DNA from: Burkholderia sp. SRS-W-2-2016
GTDB taxonomy: Bacteria > Pseudomonadota > Gammaproteobacteria > Burkholderiales > Burkholderiaceae
Direction of reading: 5' to 3'
NCBI RefSeq assembly: GCF_001931485.1
Contig: NZ_MSDV01000019.1
Span: 1 to 64,000 of the forward strand
Length of the DNA stretch: 64,000 bases
Shown: in pieces, positions 42,306-51,119 of the stretch
Numbering within the stretch: position 1 is the first letter of the stretch
Layout: each line of letters starts with the position of its first letter
Notes under the pieces: model-generated
Databases searched by the model: none
What the model was told of the DNA's origin: nothing
The model's input: the letters and a program-made list of their open reading frames with translations, nothing else
Position numbers and translations under genes: made by a program

Positions 42306-43013
42306 ATGACCCAACCCGCAGGTTCGATGATCACGTTCAACCGCCCGGACGGCAAGCAGTTGCAGGGCTATCTCGCCACGCCGCAAAAAACCGCCGGCGC
42401 GCCCGCGGTCGTCGTGATTCAGGAATGGTGGGGCGTGAACGAGCAGATTCGCGGCGTCGCCGATCGGCTCGCGCAGGCCGGCTATTTCGCGCTGGTGCCC
42501 GATCTGTATCGCGGCAAGACGACCGTCGAGGAAGAGGAGGCGCATCACCTGATGAGCGGCCTCGATTTCGGCGACGCCGCGAGCCAGGACGTGCGCGGCG
42601 CGGTTCAATACCTGAAGCAGCATTCGGCGAAGGTCGGCGTGACCGGCTACTGCATGGGCGGCGCGCTCACGCTGCTGGCGCTGTGCAACGTGTCCGAAGC
42701 GGCGGCCGGCGTGGTCTGGTATGGCTTCCCGCCGCTCGACTATATCGATGCGTCGAAGATCAGCGCGCCGGTGATGGGTCACTGGGCGCTGCAGGACCAG
42801 TTCTTCGCGGCCGACACCGTCGATGCATTGGAAAAGAAGCTCGGCGAAGCGAATGTCGACCTCGAGTTTCATCGTTATCAGGCGCACCATGCGTTCGCGA
42901 ACGAAACGGCGGTCGGGCCGGGCCGCATCGCGCAGACCCAGTACGATCCGGTGTGGGCGCAGCAGGCGTGGGACCGCACGCTGACGTTCTTCGGCCGCAC
43001 CTTGTGGAAGTGA
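42306..43013 (+). CDS. Dienelactone hydrolase family protein
   Basis: Alpha/beta-hydrolase of 235 residues with a cysteine nucleophile (GYCMGG, Cys116), IQEWWGVNEQI (with Glu40, which tunes the Cys in true dienelactone hydrolases), and the late His in YQAHHAFAN. True enzymes hydrolyse dienelactone to maleylacetate in chlorocatechol pathways; no other such genes are here, so the substrate is open. GGAGCAACC precedes ATG 42306, and the in-frame stretch upstream is not used. It stands alone. Confidence 0.87.
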   Translation: MTQPAGSMITFNRPDGKQLQGYLATPQKTAGAPAVVVIQEWWGVNEQIRGVADRLAQAGYFALVPDLYRGKTTVEEEEAHHLMSGLDFGDAASQDVRGAVQYLKQHSAKVGVTGYCMGGALTLLALCNVSEAAAGVVWYGFPPLDYIDASKISAPVMGHWALQDQFFAADTVDALEKKLGEANVDLEFHRYQAHHAFANETAVGPGRIAQTQYDPVWAQQAWDRTLTFFGRTLWK

Positions 43014-43143
43014 TTCGCGGGTAGACCTGAGAGGCCGCGCGGCCGGTGCCCGCGGCCGCTTCGCAAAAGGCCGGATCGTCATCCTGGGCACGCAAAGTGC
43101 GGCTATGATCCCGTGCAAATGACGACCCTGCGGAGACACCTTG

Positions 43144-44178
43144 ATGAGCGATCCGGTAGCCGGCCGCGCGAGCACCGCGACAGCCGCGCCGACCGCGACA
43201 GCGGCGAAGTGCGAATACAGCCACTTCGATACCTATCGCGCCGCGCCCCAGGCGCAACTGCTCGCATGGCGCGAGCGCGTCTGCTATATCCTCGATGTGC
43301 CGATCTCGCGCCAGCAACTGAGCGAAGGCTTTCGCGCGAGAGTCGACAGCTATCGCGTCGGCGGCATGGCGTTCATGGATTGCAGCACCGATCCGATTAC
43401 GCAATCGCGTCCGCTCGCGCGGATTTCGACCGACAGCATGCGCGACTTCGTGTTTCATGTAGCGCTCGACGGCCCGTTCGAAACCACGACCGGTCCGTAT
43501 CCGAAGCGCACCGCGCTGCAAACCCGCCCGGGCATTCTCGCGCTCGACCTCGATCAGCCGATGCGGATGGCGCGCGGCCCGTGTCACATGATCGCGCTGT
43601 TCGTGTCGCGCGAGATGGTCAACGCGATGCTGCCCGAAGCGGAGTCGATTCATGGCAGCGTGCTCGAATATCAGACGCCGCTCGCGCGGCTGATTCCCGC
43701 GCAACTGGCCGAGCTGGGCCGCACGCTGCCCACGCTGAGCGCGCCCGACGCGCAACAGGCGCTGTACAGTTGCGTGCAGCTGATCGCCACCGCCTTCGGC
43801 AAGCAGAGCGGACTTATCGGCAATGCGCGCGCGATCGCCCGTACCGCGTGCTTCGCGGCCACGCGCCGCTATATCGATGCGCATCTCGGCATGGCGGACC
43901 TGACGGTCGAACGCGTGCTCGCGGTTTCGCAACTGTCGCGTCCCACGCTTTACCGGTTGTTCGAACCGGAAGGCGGGCTGGCCGCGTATATTCGCAACCG
44001 CCGGCTGCGCGAAGCGGCCGACGAGTTGCGGCGCTATCCGCACAAGCGGGTGATCGACGTCGCGTATGGCTGGGGCTTCAATAGCGCGTCGGACTTCAAT
44101 CGTGCGTTCAGGCGTGCTTACGAGATGTCGCCGGGCGATTTTCGCGCGACGGCATCGGCAATCAATCAAAGGAGATGA
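43144..44178 (+). CDS. AraC-family regulator
   Basis: A regulator of 344 residues with an N-terminal AraC-binding-like domain (about 30-210) and the two helix-turn-helix motifs at the C-terminus (TVERVLAVSQLSRPTLYRLF, and VIDVAYGWGFNSASDFNRAFRRAYEMSPGDF). The N-terminal domain is of the NphR/FeaR-like kind often found beside catabolic genes. The stop codon lies inside the ribosome site region of the next gene, so both are co-translated; it probably regulates that gene. Confidence 0.85.
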   Translation: MSDPVAGRASTATAAPTATAAKCEYSHFDTYRAAPQAQLLAWRERVCYILDVPISRQQLSEGFRARVDSYRVGGMAFMDCSTDPITQSRPLARISTDSMRDFVFHVALDGPFETTTGPYPKRTALQTRPGILALDLDQPMRMARGPCHMIALFVSREMVNAMLPEAESIHGSVLEYQTPLARLIPAQLAELGRTLPTLSAPDAQQALYSCVQLIATAFGKQSGLIGNARAIARTACFAATRRYIDAHLGMADLTVERVLAVSQLSRPTLYRLFEPEGGLAAYIRNRRLREAADELRRYPHKRVIDVAYGWGFNSASDFNRAFRRAYEMSPGDFRATASAINQRR

Positions 44179-44182
44179 CAAC

Positions 44183-45424
44183 GTGGTGAAGATCGATCCG
44201 GACCGGCTGATGGCCGACCTCAAACAGCTGCGCAGTTTCGGCGCGACCGGTCCCGGCGTGGTGCGGCTGTCGCTGTCGCCGGTGGATCTGGCGGCGCGCG
44301 AGTGGCTGGCCGGCAGGATGAGCGAAGCGGGTCTCGATGCGCGCATCGACGGCATCGGCACCGTGTTCGGGCGCTCGCGCAATCCCGGCCCCGCGCTGCT
44401 GATCGGTTCGCATACCGACACGCAGCCGACCGGCGGCTGGCTCGACGGCGCGATGGGCGTGATCTACGGGCTCGAGATCGCTCGCGCGCTCGGCGAACAC
44501 GAAGCGACCCGGCATCTGGCGGTCGATGTCGCGTCGTGGATCGACGAGGAGGGCACGTTCTCCGGACTGCTCGGCAGCCGCAGCTTCGTCGGCGAAGAGG
44601 TGGACAGCGCGATTCGCGACGCGGCCAACCGTCAGGGCGAGCGTCTCGAAGACGTACTGGCGGCCGCGGGACTCGCGGGCCGGCCGCGCGCGCAATTCGA
44701 GCCGGGCCGCCAGCTCGCCTATCTGGAGCCGCATATCGAGCAGGGCGGGCGGCTCGAAGCGATCGGCAAAGCGATCGGCGTCGTCACGACGATCGTCGGC
44801 ATGCGGGAGTTGCGGCTGCGCTTTACCGGACAGCGCAATCACGCCGGCACCACGCCGATGGCGATCCGCCGCGACGCGGGCGCGGCGCTGGTCGCGTTCA
44901 TCGCGACGATGAACGACGCGTTCAAACAGCTCGCCGATGCCGACACGGTCTGGACCGTCGGCCGCATCGATCTCGAACCGGGTTCGATGAGCGTCGTGCC
45001 GGGCACCGCCGACATGTACCTGCAATTTCGCGACGCCAATCCGGCGCGGCTGCAGGCAATGGAAAGCGCGCTCGCCGAACTGGTGCGCGACTTCAATGCG
45101 CGTAACGCGGTGAGCGTCGAACTGCAGACCGTCGACGAAGCGATCGACCCCGTCAGCATGGACGCGACGCTCGCGGAGCACATCGCGCGAGCGGCCGAGG
45201 CGATTGCGCCGGGGCAATGGCTGCACATGCCGAGCGGCGCCGCGCACGACGCGCAGGTGATCGCGCGCTGCATGCCGGCCTGCATGATGTTCGTGCCGAG
45301 TATCGGCGGCGTGAGTCACGACTTTATCGAGGACACGGCCGAGCAACATATCGTGCTCGGCTGTCAGGTCGCGGCGACGGCGGCCGCTTCGATGCTGCTG
45401 GAGTTGGCGGCTAACGTCAGTTGA
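44183..45424 (+). CDS. M20-family amidohydrolase (carbamoylase/allantoate amidohydrolase-like)
   Basis: Zinc-dependent amidase of 413 residues. Metal ligands are visible: His77 and Asp88 in GSHTDTQPTGGWLDGA, Glu122/Glu123 in DEEGTF, the His in EPHIEQGGRL and the late His in PSGAAHDAQVIA. The family cuts N-carbamoyl-L-amino acids, allantoate or ureidoglycolate; which one cannot be told. The start is GTG 44183 with AAAGGAG eight bases before it; the ATG at 44175 meets a stop within five codons. Coupled to the AraC gene. Confidence 0.87.
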   Translation: MVKIDPDRLMADLKQLRSFGATGPGVVRLSLSPVDLAAREWLAGRMSEAGLDARIDGIGTVFGRSRNPGPALLIGSHTDTQPTGGWLDGAMGVIYGLEIARALGEHEATRHLAVDVASWIDEEGTFSGLLGSRSFVGEEVDSAIRDAANRQGERLEDVLAAAGLAGRPRAQFEPGRQLAYLEPHIEQGGRLEAIGKAIGVVTTIVGMRELRLRFTGQRNHAGTTPMAIRRDAGAALVAFIATMNDAFKQLADADTVWTVGRIDLEPGSMSVVPGTADMYLQFRDANPARLQAMESALAELVRDFNARNAVSVELQTVDEAIDPVSMDATLAEHIARAAEAIAPGQWLHMPSGAAHDAQVIARCMPACMMFVPSIGGVSHDFIEDTAEQHIVLGCQVAATAAASMLLELAANVS

Positions 45425-45426
45425 TA

Positions 45427-45470
45427 GAGCGAGAGCGGGGCGGCGGCGTTGCGTCGCCGCCGGATCGCTC
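45427..45470. terminator. Hairpin between convergent amidohydrolase and ogt
   Basis: An inner 8-bp G+C stem (45441-45448 with 45455-45462, six-base loop) inside outer arms GAGCG/CGCTC. No T-tract. Placed to end both converging transcripts. Confidence 0.5.
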
Positions 45471-45540
45471 ACGCGTTACCTCTGTGGCCGCCCGGTTGAC
45501 GGGCTATTGCCGCGCAATCGCGGCGGCGGCGCGTTGCCGC

Positions 45541-46230
45541 TCAGTTTCCGAACAGCGATGCCTGAGTGCCGCGGCTCGGCGGATGACGCGCCGGTTGCGC
45601 CGCTGTGGCGGGTTCGGCAGCGGCCGGTTCGGCCGCGGGCTTCGGTTTAGCCGCTTGCGTTGCTTGCACCGTTTGCCGCGCCGGCTCGCGCTGTTGCTCC
45701 TGCCCATGCTCCCGCTCGGCCCCAGCCTCGGCCGCCGCTTCGAGCGAAGTCTGTCCCGCCTCCAGCGCCAGCAACAGCATCTTGTTCGCGAGTCCGCCGG
45801 CGAACCCGGTCAACTCTCCCGATGCGCCGATCACGCGATGACACGGCGCGATGATCGAAATCGGATTGCGCCCGTTGGCCGCGCCGACCGCGCGCACCGC
45901 GTTCAGATTGCCGATCTGCTGCGCGATCTCGGTGTAGCTGCGGGTCTGGCCGAATGGAATGGTCAGCAGCGCGTGCCAGACTTTCTGCTGGAATTCGGTG
46001 CCCTGAAACTCGAGCGGCAGATCGAAGCTCTGCCGCGTGCCGGCGAAGTACTCGCGCAATTGCCGCTCGGTTTCGAGTAGCACCGCGAGTTCGTTTGCTT
46101 CGACCATTTCGCCGAGCCGCACGCGGTTCGGTTTGTCGTGTTCCCACAGAATCGCCGCGAGGCGCTCGCCTTTTGCGACGAGCTTCAACTGGCCGACCGG
46201 CGACTCGATCAACTTGTATGCGTACGTCAT
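45541..46230 (-). CDS. ogt: Methylated-DNA-protein-cysteine methyltransferase
   Basis: DNA repair suicide enzyme that moves the methyl group from O6-methylguanine to its own Cys. Of 229 residues, the first 165 are the normal protein: N-terminal domain, then EFQQKVWHALLTIPFGQTRSYTEIA, and the active site PCHRVIG with Cys130, then ELTGFAGGLANKMLLLALE. The last 60 residues are an added Ala/Gln/Pro-rich tail, low in complexity, ending RGTQASLFGN. GTAGATT-type leader with a poor ribosome site. Single gene. Confidence 0.93.
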   Translation of the reverse strand: MTYAYKLIESPVGQLKLVAKGERLAAILWEHDKPNRVRLGEMVEANELAVLLETERQLREYFAGTRQSFDLPLEFQGTEFQQKVWHALLTIPFGQTRSYTEIAQQIGNLNAVRAVGAANGRNPISIIAPCHRVIGASGELTGFAGGLANKMLLLALEAGQTSLEAAAEAGAEREHGQEQQREPARQTVQATQAAKPKPAAEPAAAEPATAAQPARHPPSRGTQASLFGN

Positions 46231-46500
46231 TTGAATCTACTCCTGACGGGGTGGAGGCGCGCGGCTTGCGGCATCTATCCGCGATCTGTCGCGGAAAGCC
46301 GCATAAAGGCTGCGCCGTTATTCTGCAGTGTGTGCTTCACGTGGTCTGAACGCGCTCCGGATCTTGCGGTCTGATTCGCATTCGACTGGCCGCCGCGAAC
46401 CCGGCGTTTCGCGCCACTGTACCGCAGAGAGCCGTCAACTCAGTAGAATTGAGTCCTTCGGTACGACGCGCGGCGCTACCCGAACCTTTTCTCCACGACT

Positions 46501-47868
46501 GTGACCACCACTCTAGAACAACTGCGTACCGGCCAACTGGCCGGTGCACGCGAACTCAAACTGGCGTGCGGCCTGCGCGAATTTCCGCGCGAAATCTTCG
46601 AGCTCGCCGATACGCTGGAAGTACTCGATCTGTCGAATAACGCGCTGACCACGTTGCCCGACGACCTGCCGCGGCTGCGCAAATTGCGCATTCTGTTCGC
46701 GTCCAACAATCCGTTTACGGTGCTGCCCGCCGTGCTCGGCGAATGCGCGCAATTGGAGATGATCGGCTTCAAGGCGAACCGGATTCGCGAAGTACCGGCG
46801 AGTGCGTTGCCGCCGCGCTTGCGCTGGCTGATTCTGACCGACAACGAAATCGAGTACTTGCCCGCCGAACTGGGCCGCTGCACGCAGTTGCAGAAGCTGA
46901 TGCTCGCCGGCAACCGGCTGCGTTCGCTGCCCGAGGAGCTTGCATCGTGCACGCGGCTCGAATTGCTGCGGCTCGCGGCCAACCGTTTCGACGAACTGCC
47001 GCGCTGGCTGCCGCGGATGCCGCGCCTCACGTGGCTCGCGTATGCGGGCAATCCGTTTAACGCGGCGCTCGAACAGACGGCGCTCAGCGACACGCCGATC
47101 CGCGCGATTCGCTGGAATGCGCTGAAGCTCGAACAACCGCTCGGCGAAGGCGCATCGGGCGTGATCTATCGCGCGGCATTAAGCGCTGAAGCGGACACCG
47201 ATGCGGACGCCGCCGCGCGTCCGGTCGCCGTCAAGCTGTTCAAAGGCGCGGTGACGAGCGACGGCTTGCCCGACTGCGAAATGGCCGCCTGCATTCGTAG
47301 CGGCGATCATCCGAATCTGATTCCGGTACTCGGCAAAGTGATCGATCATCCTGCGGATACGCATGGACTCGTGATGGAGCTGATTGAGCCGCGCTTCGTC
47401 AATCTCGCCGGGCCGCCGAGCCTCGCATCGTGTACCCGCGATATCTACAGCGACGCCGCACGTTTCGATCTGGACACGCTGCTCGGGATCGCGCGCGGCA
47501 TCGCGCAAGTCGGCGGCCATCTGCATCGGCGCGGCGTAATGCATGGCGATCTGTACGCGCACAATATCCTGCACGGAGGCGCCGGGCACGCGCTGCTCGG
47601 CGACTTCGGCGCGGCGTCGTTCTATCGCGCGGACGATCGCGAACTCGGCGGCGCGTTGCAGCGGCTCGAAGTGCGCGCGTTCGGCTGCCTGCTCGAAGAA
47701 CTGGTCGAACGCTGCGCCGCGCTCGACGCCCAACCGCGGCTTGCCGCGCAACTCGCCGCATTGCAGGCGCGCTGCCTGAGCGAGCAGCCCGACAGCCGGC
47801 CGCTGTTCGACGAGATCGCCGCCTGCATCGCGGCGCTCGATCGGACACGCGACGAAGGAGACAAGTAA
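46501..47868 (+). CDS. Leucine-rich-repeat protein kinase
   Basis: A fusion of 455 residues. Residues 15-190 hold about seven leucine-rich repeats (LEVLDLSNNALTTLPDDL, LRWLILTDNEIEYLPAELG). Residues 208-450 form a protein-kinase-like domain: glycine loop GEGASGVIY (215-223), Lys245 in VAVKLF, a hydrophobic VMELIEP hinge, the catalytic loop HGDLYAHN (348-355) and DFG (368-370). All main catalytic residues are present, with Gly in place of Arg in the usual HRD. It starts with GTG. No signal or membrane helix, so cytoplasmic. The target is unknown. The next gene overlaps by one base. Confidence 0.87.
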   Translation: MTTTLEQLRTGQLAGARELKLACGLREFPREIFELADTLEVLDLSNNALTTLPDDLPRLRKLRILFASNNPFTVLPAVLGECAQLEMIGFKANRIREVPASALPPRLRWLILTDNEIEYLPAELGRCTQLQKLMLAGNRLRSLPEELASCTRLELLRLAANRFDELPRWLPRMPRLTWLAYAGNPFNAALEQTALSDTPIRAIRWNALKLEQPLGEGASGVIYRAALSAEADTDADAAARPVAVKLFKGAVTSDGLPDCEMAACIRSGDHPNLIPVLGKVIDHPADTHGLVMELIEPRFVNLAGPPSLASCTRDIYSDAARFDLDTLLGIARGIAQVGGHLHRRGVMHGDLYAHNILHGGAGHALLGDFGAASFYRADDRELGGALQRLEVRAFGCLLEELVERCAALDAQPRLAAQLAALQARCLSEQPDSRPLFDEIAACIAALDRTRDEGDK

Positions 47869-48857
47869 TGACGCAGAACCTGCGCCGCCGCGCGTTGCTC
47901 GCGAGCGCGCTGGCCGCGACCGGCCTTGCGGGTCTGACCGGCGCGGCCGGCCTCGCCCGTGCCGCGCGCACCGAAGCGATGTCCGTCGCGAAGCCGAAGA
48001 TCGCGCTGGTGGTCAAATCGATGACGGACCCATTCACGGTCGCGATGGTCGATGCCGCGCGCAATTACCAGCAGCACTTCGCATCGCAATTCAGTCTGAC
48101 GATCCGCGGCACCGCGAAGCAGACCGATACCGCCGCGCAGATTCGCATGGTCGAGGAGATGATCCGCTCGAAGATGAACGCGATCGTGATCGCGCCGACC
48201 GATTCGAAGGCGCTGGCGCCGGTACTCGCGCGCGCGATCAAGGCAGGCGTCATCGTGATCACGATCGACAATCCGCTCGACGAGGCCGCGCAAAAGACCG
48301 CCGGTATTTCGGTGCCGTTCGTCGGGCCGAACAACCGCAACGGCGCGCGCCAGGTCGGCGAATATCTGGCCGCGCGGCTCAAGCGCGGCGATCAGGTCGG
48401 CATCATCGAGGGGATTTCGGTCAGCAGCAATGCGCGCCAACGCACGGCCGGCGGTCGTGACGCGATGGAAGCGGCCGGCATGCAGGTCGTCGCGGTGCAG
48501 TCCGGCAACTGGGACTACGGGCGTGGCCGCGACGTGGCCGCGAAGATGCTAGTCGATCATCCGCAGTTGCGCGCGCTGCTGTGCGGCAACGACAACATGG
48601 CGATGGGCGCGGTCGACGCGATTCGCGACGCGGGCCGCGGCGGCGGTGTCTACGTGACCGGCTACAACGCGATCGACGCGATCAAGCCACTGCTCGCCGA
48701 CGGCCGCGTACTCGCGACGATGAATCAGTTCGCCGACCGCCAGGCGGTGTTCGGAATCGACTTCGCAGTCAAAGCGGTCAGCGAGCACCGTAAGCAGCGC
48801 GAACTGTCGCCGCTGGTCGAGACGCCGCTGCAACTGGTGACGGCGGCGAAACGTTGA
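47868..48857 (+). CDS. Periplasmic sugar-binding protein (type 1, RbsB-like)
   Basis: A substrate-binding protein of 329 residues. The N-terminus has RRRALLAS followed by a hydrophobic stretch ending ARA, a likely twin-arginine export signal (cleaved near residue 33). The rest is a two-lobed fold: KIALVVKSMTDPFTVAMVDAARNYQ, MNAIVIAPTDSKALAPVL, VITIDNPLD, LRALLCGNDNMAMGAVDAI. It resembles ribose/galactose-type binding proteins, but no ABC permease or ATPase gene lies nearby. Its ATG overlaps the stop of the LRR kinase (TAATG), so the two are made together; GAAGGAG lies just before. Confidence 0.85.
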   Translation: MTQNLRRRALLASALAATGLAGLTGAAGLARAARTEAMSVAKPKIALVVKSMTDPFTVAMVDAARNYQQHFASQFSLTIRGTAKQTDTAAQIRMVEEMIRSKMNAIVIAPTDSKALAPVLARAIKAGVIVITIDNPLDEAAQKTAGISVPFVGPNNRNGARQVGEYLAARLKRGDQVGIIEGISVSSNARQRTAGGRDAMEAAGMQVVAVQSGNWDYGRGRDVAAKMLVDHPQLRALLCGNDNMAMGAVDAIRDAGRGGGVYVTGYNAIDAIKPLLADGRVLATMNQFADRQAVFGIDFAVKAVSEHRKQRELSPLVETPLQLVTAAKR

Positions 48858-48940
48858 GGTTGCGTGGGTAACGCATTTTTGTCCGTGGCATGATCCCCTT
48901 GCTGTTCGACCGCATCTAAAAACGACACGCAAGGTCCGTC

Positions 48941-49594
48941 ATGTCATTGCACACCTGGTTGTTATTCGCCGCCGCTTATCTGCTCACCACGATTTCGCCG
49001 GGGCCGAACGTGCTGCTGGTGATCCGCAACTCGGTGCGCTATGGCAGCCGCGGCGCGGCGGCGACTGTCGGCGGCAATCTGCTTGCGCAAGCGGTGGTGG
49101 TGCTGCTGGTGGCGCTTGGCGTCGGTGCGGCACTGGCGGCGTTGCCGCCGCTGTTCGTCGCGATGAAGGTGCTCGGCGCCGCGTATCTGATGTATCTCGG
49201 CATCAAGCAATTGCGCGGCGGCAAAACTCAGGCGGGCCAACATGCGCAAACCACACAGCCCACGGCTGGCGCCTTGCCGGTCCACACGTTCGAATGGAAA
49301 AAAGTCTTCCGCGAAGCGTTGCTCGTATCGGGCAGCAATCCGAAGACGTTGATCTTTCTATCCGCATTCATGCCGCAATTCATCGACCATGAGCGCGCGT
49401 TGGCGGGCCAGTTCATCGTCATGTATCTGACGGTCGCGGTGATCGTCGCGAGCGTGCACGCCATCTATTCGTTCGGCGTGCGCGGCCTTCATCGGCGCTT
49501 CGGCGCGAATCGCTGGCTTGCGGTGCTCAAGCGCGGCAGCGGACTGATCTTCGTCGCGCTCGGCCTCAAGCTGCTGGCCGCGCAGCGCGCATAA
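48941..49594 (+). CDS. LysE/RhtB-family amino-acid exporter
   Basis: Inner-membrane exporter of 217 residues with about six helices. The N-terminal TTISPGPNVLLVIRNSVRYGSRGA is the family signature, and the late GSNPKTLIFLSAFMPQFID is equally typical of RhtB-type proteins. Exports homoserine, threonine or similar compounds in known cases; the substrate here is unknown. 84 bases after the binding-protein gene, in the same direction. Confidence 0.88.
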   Translation: MSLHTWLLFAAAYLLTTISPGPNVLLVIRNSVRYGSRGAAATVGGNLLAQAVVVLLVALGVGAALAALPPLFVAMKVLGAAYLMYLGIKQLRGGKTQAGQHAQTTQPTAGALPVHTFEWKKVFREALLVSGSNPKTLIFLSAFMPQFIDHERALAGQFIVMYLTVAVIVASVHAIYSFGVRGLHRRFGANRWLAVLKRGSGLIFVALGLKLLAAQRA

Positions 49595-49655
49595 CGGCAC
49601 GACCGCGCGCGGCTGCATTACACTCGCGATTCTGTCAGTTGCCCGCGAAATCACC

Positions 49656-50087
49656 ATGAGCCGAATGCAAAGCGTCGTCGACGTCAACGTGCTGTTTCTG
49701 AATCCGCACGGCGAGTGCCTGTTCCTCCAGCGCGCGAATACCGGCTTTCGCGACGGTCAGTACTCGCTGGTGGCGGGCCATCTCGAACCGGGCGAATCGG
49801 TGGAAGAGTGCGCGATTCGCGAGGCGAAGGAAGAGGCGGGCGTGACGATTGCGCCCGGCACACTCGAATTCAAACTCGTGATGCGACGCGATTCCGACCA
49901 GAATCGCATCAGCTTCTTTTTCGCGTGCCATGCATGGGATGGCGTACTCGCGAACATGGAGCCGGATAAATGCTCGGGCTTCGTGTGGGCGAAGCCCGAT
50001 AATCCACCGGCGCCGGTGGTCGACTATATCGAAGCCGCCCTCGCGCAAATCCGCGAGGGCGTGATGCTGGCCGATTTCAAGGCCTGA
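49656..50087 (+). CDS. Nudix hydrolase
   Basis: A small pyrophosphohydrolase of 143 residues with a complete Nudix box (GHLEPGESVEECAIREAKEE then AGV), giving the Mg-binding Glu residues. Such enzymes clean up nucleoside diphosphate-linked compounds; the substrate cannot be told. Starts MSRMQSVVDVNVLFLN. Probably an independent gene, convergent with the cytochrome gene. Confidence 0.9.
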   Translation: MSRMQSVVDVNVLFLNPHGECLFLQRANTGFRDGQYSLVAGHLEPGESVEECAIREAKEEAGVTIAPGTLEFKLVMRRDSDQNRISFFFACHAWDGVLANMEPDKCSGFVWAKPDNPPAPVVDYIEAALAQIREGVMLADFKA

Positions 50088-50130
50088 ACGCCGCGACTTT
50101 CGCGCCGCGGCTTTTCATACGAAGCCCCGC

Positions 50131-51117
50131 TCAACCACCCTTCGTGCTGCCTTGCGCATTCGGCGCGAAGTGGCACTTCGGATCGTTCTTGCCCTGCTCG
50201 GAGCAGCAGGTCAGCAGATTCCTCACCGACTCGACGTTCGCCGCATCCCACTCGTCCTTGCTGCGGTTATTGTCGATTGGCATCCAGTGATTGAGCGGAT
50301 AGCTGCTCGCCAGCTTGTTGCTGCCTTTGGGCGGCGCCAGCATGCCGGCCGCGAGCGGCACATAAATGCTGCAGCTCTTTTCATTGCCGATCCGATGGCA
50401 ACCGATGCAGGTATTGCCCGGCGTGCTGATCGACAGCGTCGCCCACGACTCGAACGCATCGCCGAGATTGATGTACTTGCCCCACGGATCGGTCGGCACC
50501 TTGTCCCACACCTGGCCGATCCACGGGCTGTACATCACCGGACTCGCGTCGTGGCACGACACGCATTTCTTCGTCGCGGTCGCGGCGGGCGCCCACCAGA
50601 ACGTCTCGGCGGACACGTGTCCGGGCGGCGGCGTCTTCTCGTTCGGCGGCGGTACGCGGGTCGCGTTGAAGCCCGCCGCGCTGCCCGGATGCTCGGCATG
50701 AAACCAGCAGGTTTTGCCGTTGCCGGTGTTGTGCAGCACGATGTCGACTTCGTCGTAGAGCGGACTTTCCTTCGAGCGAATCATCTTGCGGCGGCAGAAC
50801 GCCGAGATCTCCGTTTCGCCGTGCGACAGGTTCAGGATCTTCGAGTACGGCGTACACGGCCCGGAAGTCGGCGCTTCGTAGGGCAGCAGCGCGGGCCGGT
50901 CGCACGTCATGTTCGCGAAGTAGCGCGCCGGCACGCGGTTGTTCACTGTGATCGGCACCGTCGTACCCGCGTTGCAGTCGAACGCCGGAATCTCGCCGAT
51001 CTCGTCGGCGCATTGCTGACCGTATTGCAGCAGCGTTTGCTCCGCCATACCGGCGGCGAAGCTCGAGCGCGCCGCGCACATCAGCAGCAGTAGCAGTACG
51101 CGCAAACAGGTTGTCAT
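50131..51117 (-). CDS. Dihaem cytochrome c-like protein of the molybdenum hydroxylase
   Basis: A periplasmic protein of 328 residues. Signal peptide at 1-21 (CLRVLLLLLMC to SSFA), a Cys-rich N-terminal half without a known domain, then two haem c motifs: CVSCH (185-189) and CIGCH (237-241). More Cys residues (two in TCCSEQGK near the end) may form disulphides. It probably accepts electrons from the 2Fe-2S subunit whose gene overlaps or touches it upstream. ATG 51117 is preferred over ATG 51123 because GGAG is then seven bases away; 51123 would give an ATGA overlap. Confidence 0.78.
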   Translation of the reverse strand: MTTCLRVLLLLLMCAARSSFAAGMAEQTLLQYGQQCADEIGEIPAFDCNAGTTVPITVNNRVPARYFANMTCDRPALLPYEAPTSGPCTPYSKILNLSHGETEISAFCRRKMIRSKESPLYDEVDIVLHNTGNGKTCWFHAEHPGSAAGFNATRVPPPNEKTPPPGHVSAETFWWAPAATATKKCVSCHDASPVMYSPWIGQVWDKVPTDPWGKYINLGDAFESWATLSISTPGNTCIGCHRIGNEKSCSIYVPLAAGMLAPPKGSNKLASSYPLNHWMPIDNNRSKDEWDAANVESVRNLLTCCSEQGKNDPKCHFAPNAQGSTKGG

Positions 51118-51119
51118 CG

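Noticed and set aside
47430..47867. Extended N-terminus of the sugar-binding protein
   Set aside because: The upstream part overlaps the kinase in another frame and would hide the Tat signal; the ATG at 47868 has a ribosome site.
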